DNA of 13,511 nt from Nanobdellota archaeon. Lineage in GTDB: Archaea; Nanobdellota; Nanobdellia; Woesearchaeales; GW2011-AR9. Within the stretch, counting starts at the first letter, position 1. Each line of letters opens with the position of its first letter. The translations under genes were made by a program, and so were the position numbers. The stretch covers positions 1 through 13,511 of the forward strand of contig JAUYQE010000042.1 of the NCBI GenBank assembly GCA_030695605.1, read 5' to 3'. The notes below the pieces were generated by a model that saw nothing but the letters and a program-made list of their open reading frames with translations, did not search any database and was not told the DNA's origin. Shown piece by piece: positions 12,957 to 13,511 of this stretch.

Positions 12957-13439
12957 TTACTTCGCTATTCTTCTTTGTATGAATCCACCAATTGCTGCAC
13001 CGATACCAAAATAGATTCCGATTAACAAGATCGCGAGACCAAAAAATCCGACAGCTTCTGATAGATTGGCACAAGAGTCAGTAGGAGTCATTGTTTGTTC
13101 AATGCAGTATCCTGCTTGACCTTCCATTATCCAAGGCACAGCGCCAGGCTCATATGCAGCAGACCAGTTTGTGCAAATCGGAACTGCGAATTCGCACAAA
13201 AAACCATAAGGGATGATAAAACCAGAAAAAAGTGGAAAGAAGTGGCCTGTTACTAACGGCACAGTTGTTGTCCATGCAGGTGTTCCACCGTATGCTGCTA
13301 TGTCTTCCGCATAAATTTTGTTAATTGACGAGGAATATACGAATATGTAGAACAGAAAAAGTACAATGCAAACAATGACTCCGATTATCCCGCCTCGCAG
13401 CCAAAATCTTTTTGATAGAAACCATTTTTTGAGATCCAT
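12957..13439 (-). CDS. Membrane protein of unknown function, Cys-containing loop
   Basis: Not recognised; 160 residues. Basic N-terminus (MDLKKWFLSKRFWLR), first helix about 15-35, a hydrophobic segment about 60-80 (PLVTGHFFPLFSGFIIPYGF) that may be a second helix or re-entrant, a loop with cysteines 82, 89, 112 and 123, and a last helix about 129-152 rich in Gly (GLAILLIGIYFGIGAAIGGF) before a basic end. Four loop cysteines and two NxS sequons (NWS at 91, NLS at 125) suggest an external, disulfide-bonded and possibly glycosylated loop. The start at 13439 has a TATA box at leaderless distance. By eye the gene is richer in A/T than the SecD or ABC genes, so a different origin is possible but not shown. 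Confidence 0.78.
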   Translation of the reverse strand: MDLKKWFLSKRFWLRGGIIGVIVCIVLFLFYIFVYSSSINKIYAEDIAAYGGTPAWTTTVPLVTGHFFPLFSGFIIPYGFLCEFAVPICTNWSAAYEPGAVPWIMEGQAGYCIEQTMTPTDSCANLSEAVGFFGLAILLIGIYFGIGAAIGGFIQRRIAK

Positions 13440-13462
13440 GTCGGTTTGTTAGTGGTGATGAG

Positions 13463-13469
13463 TATATAA
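13463..13469 (-). promoter_or_regulatory. TATA box of the last minus-strand gene
   Basis: TTATATA on the minus strand is 24-30 nt before ATG 13439, so this gene has its own leaderless transcript. Nothing further is recognised between 13470 and the right edge. Confidence 0.65.
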
Positions 13470-13511
13470 CAATTTTGCTGTTTTTCGATTTTGTTTAACG
13501 ACTATTAAAAG

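Overview
The window reads as archaeal chromosome. TATA elements (TTTATAWA type) sit 24-31 nt before several start codons, giving leaderless mRNAs; internal or leadered genes use GAGGTGA/GGAGGT ribosome sites. The gene set includes an archaeal-type RNase P RNA, Sec61-beta, single-chain archaeal NAC, separate SecF and SecD, a Fap7/AK6-type kinase, a PRC-barrel protein and deviant-Walker MinD. Compact genes and many small lineage-type hypotheticals suggest a DPANN-like archaeon, perhaps Woesearchaeota. That placement is inference, not shown.

Layout. 1-596: 3' part of a HAD phosphatase carrying a hairpin-forming, in-frame extra segment. 685-1760: a PRC-barrel gene (-) divergent from a TraB-family gene (+). 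1837-2238: RNase P RNA with its own promoter, closing P1 helix and T-tract. 2335-5782 (+): a small helical protein, Sec61-beta (57 aa), NAC, two distantly related helical proteins of unknown function, MinD, and a four-helix membrane protein 4 nt behind MinD. 5872-9498 (-): transcription runs secF, secD, two half-size EamA/EmrE-like transporters overlapping by 8 nt, and last a 40-aa Asp-rich peptide with a strong ribosome site and a potentially structured upstream region. 9659-12915 (+): ABC-2 ATPase, a permease with a large outside helical domain, and Fap7/AK6 overlapping the permease end. 12957-13439 (-): an unknown membrane protein with its own leaderless promoter.

Functional themes. Protein targeting and export recur (Sec61-beta, NAC, SecD, SecF), beside membrane transport (paired EamA proteins, ABC exporter) and RNA processing or ribosome maturation (RNase P, Fap7). 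Least explained are the Asp-rich peptide with its leader, the helical paralogue pair, the hairpin inside the HAD gene, and base changes in the most conserved parts of the RNase P RNA.
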